Source: Buxus sempervirens (Eukaryota > Streptophyta > Magnoliopsida > Buxales > Buxaceae). From it: DNA of 64,000 nucleotides. Location of the stretch: assembly GCA_947561395.2 (NCBI GenBank), contig OX387182.1:45439949-45503948 (forward strand), given 5' to 3'. Position 1 is the first letter of the stretch; every line of letters starts with the position of its first letter. The position numbers and the translations under genes are program-made. The notes beneath the pieces are model-generated. The model made no database searches and was not told the DNA's origin. It saw only the letters and a list, made by a program, of their open reading frames with translations. This document shows positions 33,005 through 44,457 of this stretch, one piece after another.

Positions 33005-34215
33005 TGTAAGTGTGAAAACTCACACTCCTTATATGGCAAATGTTTGACAAATTATATCTTCTAATAATCTTCAAGATGTGCAGAATCAAAATGTAAGTTC
33101 TGTGAATTTAGTAAAGAGGAAGGTGATGCTGCCACACCGCTACCACTTCGCTGGTAGCTCAAGGAAATGTAAGGTTTTCTAAATAAAGAACATTTCGTAA
33201 AGGCACTTGCGAGGAATAACGCCGCTACTACTCCGCTGGCAGCGCATAAGTGAAATAGCGCTTTGAAAGTAAAGTACGCGCACCTGCGTCGTAAGACGAC
33301 GCTAGCGCAGAGCAAGATTGAAGAATCTAAAAATCAGTTGTGCACATGCCGCGTTCTCTCCAGCTAGCAGCGCGCTGGCAGCGCGCCCTTAACTGGGTCA
33401 ATTTGGATTTGAGCGGGACTTGAGTTCGCTTCTAGCCGTCTACCCCGATCGCAAGGCGACGCCACCAGCGCTCAATGCGATCTGAGTTTTTCTTCTTTAA
33501 ATAGACGAGCTGTATTTTTTTAGAAATGACTTTTCTTTTGATCAATTCGATTTGGATCTTGAAGTGTTCGAGATTCAATCAATTCATCTTTAGAGAGTCG
33601 GTGATCGAGTGAGGGGGAGATCTGAGAGAGATCTCCTGGAATTGAAGTTTGAGGATTCTTCTTCATTTCGGAACTTCACGTGATCGTATGATCACCTGGA
33701 TTGGTGATCGAGCTTGATGGATGCATAAGTGGATTCCTATTGCATTGGATCATCTCAGTGGACTCTGAGGTGATTGTTACGATCTGGATTGATCGTGAAT
33801 TGCAGCTTGTGGATTCAAGTTGTGTTACAGTTCGTGGATTCGAGCTGTGGATCTGGATTGATCATGAATTGCAGCTTGTGGATTCAAGTTGTGTTACAGT
33901 TCGTGGATTCGAGCTGTGGATCTGGATTGATCGTGAATTGCAGCTTGTGGATTCAAGTTGTGTTACAGTTCGTAGGTTCGAGCTGTGGATTGCTGTTGAG
34001 TGAGTTCAATTGTAAAGGTTAAGTGTGTTTTCCTTTGTAATTGATTTTCATTTAATAGTGGAGATTCTATGGGTTAGTCGCCTCATATAGACTCGAGGCT
34101 TTTCCTGGATCTGTATTCATGTTTCCTTGTATAAATTCTGTGTGTATGTTTCCGTATTGTCAAGATCATAATTGTTGTAGATCGAGGACCTGTAGAGTAG
34201 TCTCCTACTCTTTCA
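33005..34215 (+). repeat. 5' LTR of copia element
   Basis: 1211 bp. The stretch 33061-33315 is rich in GCTAGCAGCG-type short inverted repeats (GCGCTGGCAGCGCG). Three tandem 69-bp units lie at 33781-33849, 33850-33918 and 33919-33987. The 3' LTR has only two, and that single unit accounts exactly for the 69-bp length difference. TTTAAATAG near 33497 is a possible TATA-type site. Confidence 0.95.
33781..33987 (+). repeat. Three 69-bp tandem units in copia 5' LTR
   Basis: Each unit begins GATCTGGATTGATCGTGAAT and ends GGATTCGAGCTGTG. The 3' LTR counterpart is two units, 42844-42912 and 42913-42981. Confidence 0.95.
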
Positions 34216-34217
34216 AT

Positions 34218-34229
34218 TGGTATCAGAGC
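34218..34229 (+). other. Primer binding site, initiator-Met tRNA type
   Basis: TGGTATCAGAGC, 2 nt after the 5' LTR end. This is the standard plant copia primer site, complementary to the 3' end of initiator tRNA-Met. Confidence 0.93.
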
Positions 34230-34275
34230 CTATTCACTTTGAGTTGTTATACAAAGTGTGATCTAGATCTATAGC

Positions 34276-37200
34276 ATGGACTTTGGAAAAGAAGGAGGAT
34301 CTGCCTCTAGACCTCCATTATTCGAAGGTAACAATTATTCTTACTAGAAAGCAAGGATGAGAGCTTACCTGAAATCTATCGATGAGCGTGTCGGGCTCTT
34401 GGTATGTAATGGTTATCATCCACCAGAAATCACAACAGAAGGAGGTGTTGTGATGCCTAAACCTCATGATCAGTGGAGTAAAGCTGAATCTGATCTATGT
34501 GGATGGAACAACAAGGCAATGAATGCCTTATTTTGTGCTATAAGTGTTGAGGAATTTAGGAGAATTTCCTCATGTGAAGTAGGTAAGGAAGCTTGGGACA
34601 TTCTTGAGGTCACTCATGAAGGAACCTCAGCTGTCAAGCTGTCTAGACTTCAAAGACTTACAACATCTTTCGAAACTCTATGCATGAAAGATGATGAGTC
34701 CTTTGATGAATTTTATGCTAGACTTTCGGATATTGTTAATTCGAGCTTTAACCTTGGAGAAAAGATCTCTACATCCAAGGTTGTTAGAAAGATCTTGAGA
34801 TCTTTGCCTGAAAAATTCAGACCAAAAGTTACTGCCATTAAAGAGGCAAAAGATGTGGATACCATGAGAATTGAAGATCTTGTAGGATCTTTATAGACTT
34901 ATGAGCTATATCTGAATATTCCTAAAAGGAGTAAAGGAATAGCTCTAAAATCTGTAAATAATGAAGAATCAGATAATTCTGAAGTAGATCTGGATGAATT
35001 AGTTCTCTTAGCTAAAACATTCAAGAGAATTTTTAAAAAGAGACAATCTAATCCTTTATTATCCATGGACAGATCTAATAGAAGATCTTATAAGAAAATT
35101 TCTGATCTAAGAAAGGAGAAGAAATTTTCTCAGAACGATGAAGTTCAATGCTATAAATGTAGAGGATTTGGACATGTTGCTTCTGATTGTCCCTCAAAGG
35201 ATAAAAAGAAAAAGACAAATTATCAGGTTACTTGGGATGATAGTAATACTGATAATTCTTCACAATCAGATGAGGATATTTCTGCTAATTTTACTGCTTT
35301 CAATTCCTTTTACTCATCTTCTTCTGGTAGTTCAATCTCTGACATTGTAGGAGATAATAAAGAAAGTTTATCAGATGATGAAGAAGAATTACAAGAAGCC
35401 TACAATCAACTATATAAGGAATTCAATAAAGCTCAGAAGAAAGTCAAGAAACTGAGTAAAAAATTGAAGGAGTCAGAAACAGAGAAAAATAAAGCTTTTG
35501 CAGAAATAGATTCAATAAACAAGAAGTTACTTGAAAGACATGTCAAAGAAAATTTTCTGGTAACTTCTTTGACTGAAAAAACTGAAAAATTAAAAGAAAA
35601 GGAAGTTAAGATTTCTGCACTTCAAGGTAAAGTTATTGAACTTGAGAAATTGTCAAATTCAATTAAATCTAATGCTTCAAATTTTTCTGCAGGAAATCAT
35701 CAAATTGATGAGGAATCAACTTCAAAGGAAGTTACTGAAAGCTCAAATTCTGCTGAAAAGAGAATGATTGTAAGTAATCAAAATAAGGAATTTTCACAGA
35801 AAATTTCTGCTGGAGAAGTAAGCTCAACAGGTAAATCTTCAAAATCTGAAAAATCTAAATCTGTACAGTTTAGAAATACTGTCAAATCTGGAAATTTTGA
35901 TTCTTCTGAATATAGGTTCATACCTGTGTGCCATCATTGTAATAAAAGAGGTCATATAAGACCAAAGTGTCATGTTTTGCATGGTTTTCCCAAGGGATAT
36001 TTTGACAGTAAGAGGAAAGTAAATCAAAGTCAGTCCTTGGATTTACATAACAGATTTGATTCCTTGTTAAAATTGACTGAATCATTAAATAAGGAAGTTA
36101 CAAATCTGTCAAAGAAACTTCCTTCAAAATCTCAAGTTGCTGATGAAGGTACTTCTCAGAAAACACATGAAAAACAGATTTGGGTTAGAAAAGACTTCTT
36201 AGTTGCAAATGTGGTTCATATAGCTTTGAAAGTTCATGATGTCAACATGTGGTACTTGGATATTGGTTGTTCAAGACATATGTGTGGACATAAGTCTATG
36301 TTTAGTACCTTTGAAGAATATTTTGGTGGAAGTGTAACATTTGGTGATGGAAGCACTTCTCAAGTCAAAGGTAAAGGAACAGTAACTGGTCCTAATGGAG
36401 TTTGTCTAAAGAATGTGTTATTTGTATCTGGTTTGAAGGCAAACTTAATTAGTATTAGCCAGTTATGTGATTCAAGATTATTTGTCAACTTTACCAGAAA
36501 AGAATGTAAAATTTTGGATAATTCTGGTAGAACAGTTCTTATAGGTGTAAGAACAAGTGACAATTGTTATGGAATCATTGGAAACAATGAAAGCTCTTTA
36601 AAATCCTCTATATGCAATGAAATTGATTTGTGGCATAGAAGACACATTAACTATAGAGATTTGTCAAAAATCTCTAAGTCTGAATTGGTTAGAGGAATTC
36701 CCAAGTTTGGGAACAATAAAAAGAAAGGAATGTGTGGTCCTTGCAATCAAGGAAAGCAAATCAAAGCCACACACAAGAAAACCAAAATTGTAGGAACCTC
36801 TAGAACATTAGAATTGATTCATATGGACTTGATGGGACCTACAAAGACTGAAAGTCTTGGAGGAAAGAGGTATATCTTTGTTGCTGTAGATGACTACAGT
36901 AGATACACCTGGGTAAATTTTCTAAGAGAAAAGTCTGAATGTTTTGATTGCTTTAACCAATTGTGCTGTCAAATTCAAGTTGAAAAGAACTTGCAAATAG
37001 GGAGGATTGTTAGAATAAGATTTGATCATGGGACAGAATTTGAAAATCAGATGTTTTCCAAGTTTTGTGAAGAACAAGGAATTAAACATGAATTTTCTGC
37101 TCCTAAGACCCCACAACAAAATGGAGTTGTGGAAAGGAAGAATAGAGTTTTGCAAGAAATGGCCAGAACCATGATGATAGCCAAGAAAGTGTCAACAAAA

Positions 37201-39225
37201 TTCTGGGCTGAAGCAATAAATACTGCCTGTTATATAAGTAACAGAGTATATGTCAAATCTGGGTGGAAACAAACTCCTTATGAAATATGGAAAGGAAAAC
37301 AGCCAAACTTGAAATATTTTAGAGTTTTTGGAAGTAAATGTTATATCCTAAGGGACAGAGAAAATCTAGGAAAATTTGATTCTAGAAGTGATGAAGGAAT
37401 TTTTCTAGGATATTCCTCTTCAAGTAGAGCATACAGAGTTTTTAACTTGCAAAAATCTGTTGTAATGGAGTCTATTAATGTGTTAATAGATGATGAAGGA
37501 ATTGACTGTGAATTTTTTCAGGTTGTAGATGAAGAGGATGAAATCAGAGATGCTTCCTCAAGCAATGAAGTTGTTCCTCTGACAAAAACTCTCAAAGACC
37601 ACCCAACTGAGCAAATTGTTGGAAATATTTCAGATGGAGTAAGAACAAGACATCAATTACATAATGAGGTAAGATTTTCTTCTTATTTATCTCAATTTGA
37701 GCCAAAATCTTATAAAGATGCCTTGTTGGATGAATCTTGGTTAAATGCTATGCATGAAGAACTAAACCAATTTACTAGAAATAATGTATGGGAATTGGTT
37801 GAAAGACCCTCTAATCTGAATGTGATAGGAACCAAATGGATTTTTAAGAACAAATCTGATGAGAATGGGGTTGTAACCAGAAATAAAGCTAGGCTTGTTG
37901 CTCATGGATACACCAAAGTAGAAGGAATAGATTTTGATGAAACCTTTGCTCCTGTAGCTAGGTTAGAGTCAATCAGATTGCTTTTGTCTATTGCATGCTA
38001 TTTGAAGTTTAAACTGTTTCAAATGGATGTTAAGAGTTCATTCTTGAATGGATATCTGAATGAAGAGGTTTATGTAGAGCAACCTAAAGGATTTGAGGAC
38101 TCAAATTATCTTAAACATGTTTATAAGCTGAACAAGGCCTTGTATGGACTCAAACAAGCTCCTAGAGCTTGGTATGAGAGACTCACCTCTTTCTTACTTG
38201 AATCTGGATTTATGAGAGGAAATGTGGATAAAACTCTCTTTATTCAAAGAGAGTCCAAGCATATTTTGATTGCTCAAATCTATGTTGATGATATAGTGTT
38301 TGGATCTACTTCTGAAACTCATGCTCATTCCTTTGGAGACTTAATGAAGAGTGAATTTGAGATGAGTATGATGGGTGAACTGAATTTTTTCTTAGGACTT
38401 CAGATTTATCAATCTCAACAAGGGATTTTTTTCTCTCAAGCAAAATATGCAAGAAATCTAGTCAAGAGATTCAGTTTAATTCATGCAAAACATGCTAGGA
38501 CTCCTATGAGTACTAGCTTAAAGCTTGGAAAAGATGAATCTGGGAAGGATATAGATCCTACCTTGTACAGAGGGATGATTGGAAGTCTTCTGTACTTAAC
38601 AACAAGTAGACCTGATATAAGTTTTAGTGTTGGAGTTTGTGCAAGATATCAGGCTAATCCTAAAGAATCTTATCTAAATGCTGTGAAAAGGATTATAAAG
38701 TATGTAAATGGAACTGTTGATCTGGGAATTTGGTTCTCCAAAGAAACAAACCCATATCTTACTGGATACACTGATGCTGATTGGGCTGGGTGTATGGATG
38801 ATAGAAAAAGCACCTCTGGTGGTTGCTTTTATATGGGTAATAACCTCATTGCTTGATTAAGCAAAAAGCAAAACTCAGTTTCACTGAGTACAGCTGAAGC
38901 AGAGTACATTGCTGTAGGTAGCAGTTGTACTCAACTAATTTGGATGAAACAAATGCTATCTGATTATGGTTTAGATCAGGATCAAATGATTCTCTTCTGT
39001 GACAATCAAAGTGCCATAAATATTTCCAAAAATCCTGTTCAACACTCAAGGACTAAACATATAGACATCAGGCATCACTTTATAAGAGAGTTAATTGAAG
39101 ACAAAACTGTTATGATTGAATATATATCTACTGAAAAACAGTTGGCTGATATTTTCACTAAACCTTTAGATCAGAACAGATTTGAAACTCTTAGGAAATC
39201 CCTAGGAGTATGCTCTCAAAACTGA
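34276..39225 (+). pseudogene. Copia gag-pol polyprotein with three nonsense codons
   Basis: One frame of 1650 codons from ATG 34276 (MDFGKEGG) to TGA 39223-39225, broken by TAG 34345, TAG 34894 and TGA 38854. Gag: capsid-like part 34357-34893; zinc knuckle [14 protein letters not shown] at 35149-35190; a coiled coil about 35380-35670; second knuckle [14 protein letters not shown] at 35929-35970. Protease: the catalytic triad reads D-I-G (36259-36267) instead of D-S/T-G. Integrase: H/C motif (WHRRH...CGPC), then D at 36826, D at 37024 and E at 37132 (35 residues apart). [13 protein letters not shown] and YVDD at 38281-38292. RNase [27 protein letters not shown]. No frameshift was found, so decay so far is by point mutation only. 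Confidence 0.95.
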
Positions 39226-40488
39226 AAATCAGGTTCTGTTTTGAGTTAATTTAGATGTAAAATGATTTACATGTCTGTTCAAAATGAACTTATGTGTTCT
39301 TGATACTAAAATCTTAATTCAGGAAGCTTGAGTCTATGCATATTGACAGAAATGTCTTGTAATCAACTATCAATTTTGTCTTAAACACCTTTGTGTATTG
39401 AAGTTTATTGTGTGTTGAAGCTTGGGATCTATAGGCTATCACCTTAATGAAAAGAAAAGTTTTGGAAATGGCTGCCATAGAGATTAGAGTGAAAGCCACT
39501 GTAATTCTCAAAAAGAAAAAGAGAAAGAAGGTATATTCTTGGAATGAACTGTAAACTCAGGTTTTTAAGGGTCAATGCCTTCTACAAAAAGAAAAGAAAA
39601 AGAGATCAGAAAAGGCTACCTATCTCTGATGTGCGAAAGCCACCAAAATGAAGTTTGGGATATGTCTATACTTTCCAAGTATGATTACACTAAAATAGCC
39701 TTCCATATGTATAAAGTGTAAAAGTCAAAAATGTATTTCACACACTACACAAGCATTGATTCATTAATATGCATGTGTGCTCAATATCTTGAAGAAAATT
39801 TATAGTATGAGAAACCATGAAGGAAATTTTTGCCATAGATATGAAATGTATCACATCTGAATTAACCTTGATAGGTTCTTCAAAATCAGTTTTGTGATGA
39901 TTACTTCTTGGATTGAATAAAAGTTGATTATCTGGATGATTTTTAGTTCAGTTAAAATCTTAGCTTTGTGTTTAGATGTATGAATTTTTCATGAAGAATA
40001 GTTCAAACTCTTTTTATAAATTTTTGCCTTGTGATTGTATTTGTTTCTTGATTGTGCATATGCACCTTCTACGTCGCTAGAAGCGTGCTGGTAGCCCTCT
40101 CCCTTCTTTCGTGCTTTGGCACCTGCCCTGTTAAGCGTCGCTAGATGCACGCTGGTAGCGAGATCTTTTTGTCTATAAAAAGGGGAAATCTGTTTCACTT
40201 TTTACCTCTGTTTTTTTGTCTTTGTCTGCGATTCACCTCGCTCCTTGCATCGTGGTGATTCGTTGCCTTTGTTCTTCCCTTCCTTCACCTTGTCCACTGT
40301 TCAGGTAAAAAAAATTTTTACTGTCTTCGTCTTGCTTCTTCATTTTCTTCTTCCAGTTGCAGTGTTCTTCTCTCGTTTTTTTTAAGTTAGGGTTTGATAG
40401 ATTGTTCTGCCTTTAGGGCTTTGTCGTGCGTGGCTTGTTTCTGTTTGTTTGTTCTCTCTCTTCTATTTTTTTCTCCTGTATTTTCATC
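39226..40488 (+). other. Noncoding interval between pol and envelope-like ORF
   Basis: 1.26 kb without coding potential. Short runs of AAAAAGAAAA recur. GCGTCGCTAGATGC-type inverted words near 40070-40160 echo the LTR. SIRE elements usually reach the extra ORF by splicing or readthrough; a polypyrimidine run with CTGTTCAG/GTAAA at 40299-40310 could be a splice site. Confidence 0.5.
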
Positions 40489-41685
40489 ATGCCTCCCAAG
40501 AAAAAGTCTAGGACTGATTCTCTTTCCACCTCTTCTCCTCTGGTGAGAACCACTCCTGCTACATCTTCTCCACCAGTGAGAACCTCTCCGGTTATCTCTT
40601 CTCCACCGGTGAGACCCCCATCCCCTTCCCCTTCATTTGAACCATTCATTGGAAATGGTTTGTCTGATTATAATGATTTCTTCCAGCACAGGCCACTCCT
40701 CTTGGAAAGGGCCATTAAGCTTGACTCCTTCTCTGACACTCCGCGCTTCTCCTTGTTTTCGGACAATGGATGGAAGAAATTTGCTCTAATAAATGGTTTT
40801 GCTTATCAAGACCTAGTTCGAGAGTTCTATTCGAACCTCCACCATCTTCATCTTGCAAATCAAGGCTTCGTCAAAGCCTATGTCCGGGGCATCTCTTTCG
40901 ACTTCTCAAAAGAACTTATCTCCTCTCTTCTAGAACTACCCATTGTTGAATCTCCTTCTTTTGACTTTCTAGCCTCTCACTCTGATCCTCCCATGGAGTC
41001 AATAATTTCTTCTCTTATTGTTCCGGGTGCTCCCACCTCCATAAAAAATAAGCCAAACTATCTTCCTCATGGCTCTCTCCAAGATCTTCTCAAGATCTTG
41101 AATCTGTTCATTTGTGCTTCTCTTGTTCCCTCAGATCATCATTCTGAGATTTCTCACTCTCGAGCAATACTCCTTCATGCTCTATGGAACAGAGACAGTG
41201 TCTGTCTCCCTTCCATCATCTTCAATCAGATCATTCAGTCTTGGAATTTGAAATCCAAGACTTCTGCCCTTCCCTTTGGGATTTTCATCACTTAATTGTG
41301 CATTCACCAAGGGATCCTACCTGATCCTGTTGACTTGATCCTTCACCCCAAACCTCCCATTGATGCCTCCACCCTTACCAAAAGCAAAAGAGCCAATCCC
41401 TTTCGGTTGGCTTCTTCGGAGCCTTCTTCTTCTCAATCCTCCTTGTCCAATTCTGATGCTATGGCAATCATGGACAAGTTGAATTCCATGCAAGCCTCCC
41501 AGGAGGCTTTCAATTCTGAAGTAAGGGCTCACATGCTCATGATGAGCATGTTCAAATCCAAGACCCAAGAGAAGCTGGATAAGCTTGCAAAGGATGTAGA
41601 TTTTGCATGTGGAGAGGTGCAAAGGGATGTTACTGCGCAGCAACGCATGCAAAATGAAGCTGATCATTTTCTGAGTAGCATTTGA
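40489..41685 (+). pseudogene. Envelope-like / plant transposon protein ORF of SIRE type, one stop
   Basis: Frame from ATG 40489 (MPPKKKSRTD) to TGA 41683-41685, about 398 codons, interrupted by TAA at 41293-41295. It opens with a basic patch and a Pro/Ser-rich region with repeated SSPPVR. Then comes a domain with WKKFALINGFAYQDLVREFY and FVKAYVRGISFDFS, as in the 'putative plant transposon protein' family found after pol in SIRE1-like elements. The C-terminal part is helical and probably coiled coil (MDKLNSMQASQEAFNSEV). No membrane segment stands out, so an envelope role is by position only. Confidence 0.8.
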
Positions 41686-42056
41686 AGAACCCAGTTGGCG
41701 ATGGATCACAAGTTGTGTTGGCTGCACTCCCGGTCCCAAGATGCGTACATGCATTATTCAATAACTTGGGAACCAAAACCTCCTCCCAGAAAGGGGGAGT
41801 CACATTGATGATGCATCTGGTTGATGATCACAAGTTTTGTTTGGTCTGTTGTTTTTTTTGTGTTTTCTGGAAGTTGGTTTAAGGGGGAGATTTTTTGGTT
41901 GAATGTATATATATCTTCTGAACAATGTATATTTTTTTTTGGAAATGAATGAAATTCTGAGTTCTCCCTTATCACTGTGTTTTGAATGCTTAAATGGAAA
42001 TCAATATCTAAATTTTATATTAAGCACTGTTTTAAGTTTGTTGTCAGGCATTTGCC
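41686..42056 (+). other. 3' noncoding region of copia element
   Basis: Polypurine-like GAAAGGGGGAGTC at 41789-41801 and TTTAAGGGGGAGATT at 41878-41892 precede the true tract at 42057. No coding potential. Confidence 0.6.
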
Positions 42057-42067
42057 AAGGGGGAGAT
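42057..42067 (+). other. Polypurine tract of copia element
   Basis: AAGGGGGAGAT abuts the 3' LTR start TGTAAGTGTG. Confidence 0.9.
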
Positions 42068-43209
42068 TGTAAGTGTGAAAACTCACACTCCTTATATGGC
42101 AAATGTTTGACAAATTATATCTTCTAATAATCTTCAAGATGTGCAGAATCAAAATGTAAGTTTTGTGAATTTAGTAAAGAGGAAGGTGATGCTGCCACAC
42201 CGCTACCACTTCGCTGGTAGCTCAAGGAAATATAAGGTTTTCTAAATAAAGAACATTTCGTAAAGGCACTTGCGAGGAACAACGCCGCTACTACTCCACT
42301 GGCAGCGCATAAGTGAAATAGCGCTTTGAAAGTAAAGTATGCGCACCTGCGTTGTAAGATGACGCTAGCGCAGAGCAAGATTGAAGAATCTAAAAATCAG
42401 TTGTGCACATGCCGCGTTCCCTCCTGCTAGCAGCGCGCTGGCAGCGCGCCCTTAATTGGGTCAATTTGGATTTGAGCGGGACTTGAGTTCGCTTCTAGCC
42501 GTCTACCCCGATCGCAAGGCGACGCTACCAGCGCTCAATGCGATCTAAGTTTTTCTTCTTTAAATAGACGAGCTGTATTTTTTTAGAAATGACTTTTCTT
42601 TTGATCAATTCGATTTGGATCTTGAGGTGTTCGAGATTCAATCAATTCATCTTTAGAGAGTCGGTGATCGAGTGAGGAGGAGATCTGAGAGAGATCTCCT
42701 GGAATTGAAGTTTGAGGATTCTTCTTCATTTTGGAACTTCACATGATCGTATGATCACCTGGATTGGTGATCAAGCTTGATGGATGCATAGGTGGATTCC
42801 TATTGCATTGGATCATCTCAGTAGACTCTGAGGTGATTGTTACGATCTGGATTGATCGTGAATTGCAGCTTGTGGATTCAAGTTGTGTTACAGTTTGTGG
42901 ATTCGAGCTGTGGATCTGGATTGATCGTGAATTGCAGCTTGTGGATTCAAGATGTGTTACAGTTCGTGGATTTGAGCTGTGGATTGCTGTTGAGTGAGTT
43001 CAATTGTAAAGGTTAAGTGTGTTTTCCTTTGTAATTGATTTTCATTTAATAGTGGAGATTCTAAGGGTTAGTCGCCTCATATAGACTCGAGGTTTTTCCT
43101 GGATCTGGATTCAGGTTTCCTCGTATAAATTCTGTGTGTATGTTTCCGTATTGTCAAGATCATAATTGTTGTAGATCGAGGACCTGTAGAGTAGTCTCCT
43201 ACTCTTTCA
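42068..43209 (+). repeat. 3' LTR of copia element
   Basis: 1142 bp, about 97-98% like the 5' LTR by eye; it has two rather than three 69-bp units. Ends CTCTTTCA, then AATCC. Confidence 0.95.
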
Positions 43210-43399
43210 AATCCCCTTACCCATCTCTGGATTTTATTTTCAAGTAGAGTTATTTTTACTCTAGATTTGTCTTTTTGTTTATTTTAATGATTTTTGGTGC
43301 CCATTCACACCTAAAATTGAATGGTGGCTATTCTCCCTTTTTTTTTGAGTCCGTGTGATGATGAAGGGAATCATTTAGGTGATTTTTCCATGTCTCACA

Positions 43400-44122
43400 C
43401 TTGGTACATCCCAGTTATATTGGAAATGGAGTTGATTACTATTGATTTGGATTATGCTGTATTATTCTGGACTTGATTCTCATCGTGATTTATCTGATAC
43501 ATTACCATAGAAATGATTAAATTCTGATTTGTGTTTCATGATTGCTATGATTGTTTAAATGAGACCTGCTTATTCGTTTCTGTTTTATCGTGCATAAACA
43601 ATTACTTTTATATATATAAACTGTTTAGCTTGCATCGTGTTACCTATTGAGATATTCGTATCTCACTCTTTTTGTTTTGTTTTGTTTTCCAGCTGATACG
43701 TCAAAGGGGGATCTTAGTAGTGATATTCAAGGAGAGTTTACTGACTTCTTGCCGGAGGGTTACTATTATCCGGATTGAGCTGAGGTTTAGGAGAGATAAC
43801 TTTATGATTAATGATGTTTATTTTATTTATTTGGACATGATGTTTTTAGAGAGAGAGATTGAGAGTTCTAAACCCTCTTGATTATACCAGACTTGATCAG
43901 TGGATTTGATGGTTATTTATTATTCATTTTTATATTTATGATGATGATAGGTATTACACTTCTGCACATTTATTTGTTCCGCACTCTGATAGTCTCAAAT
44001 GAATTATTTAACTTTCGTCTGGTTTAAATTGTTGATGATATATATATATATATGGGCCCAGTAGCACTTGGATTCAAGTTCGGATGCCGGTTTTGCATTG
44101 ACCCGGGTTCGGGGCGCTACAC
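43400..44122 (+). repeat. 3' end fragment of another gypsy LTR
   Basis: Begins with the CTTGG target copy of the Tat element and ends GGGCGCTACA at 44122. It shares GAGATATTCGTATCTCACTC (43649-43668) and a GATACGT..AGGG context with the solo LTR at 50325-52668, so it is the same broad LTR type, in plus orientation. The left remainder of this LTR should lie beyond the window start. Chromovirus-like lineage is a guess from the termini. The following CCACC would be its target copy. Confidence 0.65.
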
Positions 44123-44411
44123 CACCAGCTCCTCCAAGTCTTCTTTCTTGAGCACAAATGAAGAAGGGAAGAAGAAGGTCTTAGGAAGGGTTTAGGGTAG
44201 GTTTGGGTGGTAAAGGAGGCAATGGAGGAAGGAGGGTTTTCTCTCTCTTTTTTTGGAGAGAGGTAGGAGGGAGTTGGGAGAGATGAGATGAGCCAAAAAA
44301 TGAGTGGCCGTATGGAGTTAGAATGGGAGTGTTAGAATGGGAGAGATGAATGAGTGTGTCCTTGATGGGGGAGATGCACATGGGGGAGGGATGCATGGTG
44401 GAGAAAGGCAT

Positions 44412-44457
<46 letters not shown>

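Larger units (their letters stand above)
33005..43209 (+). mobile_element. SIRE-like Ty1/copia retrotransposon with envelope-like ORF
   Basis: 10.2 kb. LTRs TGTAAGTGTG...CTCTTTCA at 33005-34215 and 42068-43209; initiator-Met primer site at 34218; single gag-pol frame; an additional ORF after pol; polypurine tract AAGGGGGAGAT before the 3' LTR. Copia domain order (protease, integrase, RT, RNase H), a large gag with a coiled coil and two zinc knuckles, and the downstream ORF indicate the SIRE/Maximus lineage. Target duplication AATCT (33000-33004) versus AATCC (43210-43214), one mismatch. Confidence 0.93.
26267..43399 (+). mobile_element. Plus-strand Tat-type element, 3' part, with nested copia
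   Basis: Orientation is given by the polypurine tract AAAGAGGGGCAGT (30699-30711) next to an LTR starting TGTAGACATCC, by a plus-strand TATA box at 31133-31140, and by an LTR end CATGTCTCACA at 43399. Upstream is an antisense gene, a position where Tat-lineage elements are known to carry antisense ORFs. The U5 end was found by alignment with the LTR at 45911. The next 5 bp are CTTGG (43400-43404), then foreign LTR sequence. No gag-pol of this element is in the window; its left boundary is unknown. The lineage is inferred. Confidence 0.7.
30712..43399 (+). repeat. 3' LTR of Tat element, split by copia
   Basis: Segments 30712-33004 and 43210-43399 form an LTR of about 2.48 kb. U3 is 30712-31132, with the palindromic module at 30817-30968; TATA is CCTATAAATAGG at 31132-31143. 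A CCCCAGGTAAGCC sequence at 31244-31256 looks like a splice donor in R/U5. The U5 part (GGGGGTGCCTAACACCTTC and on) aligns with the minus-strand LTR at 45911-46200. Confidence 0.85.
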
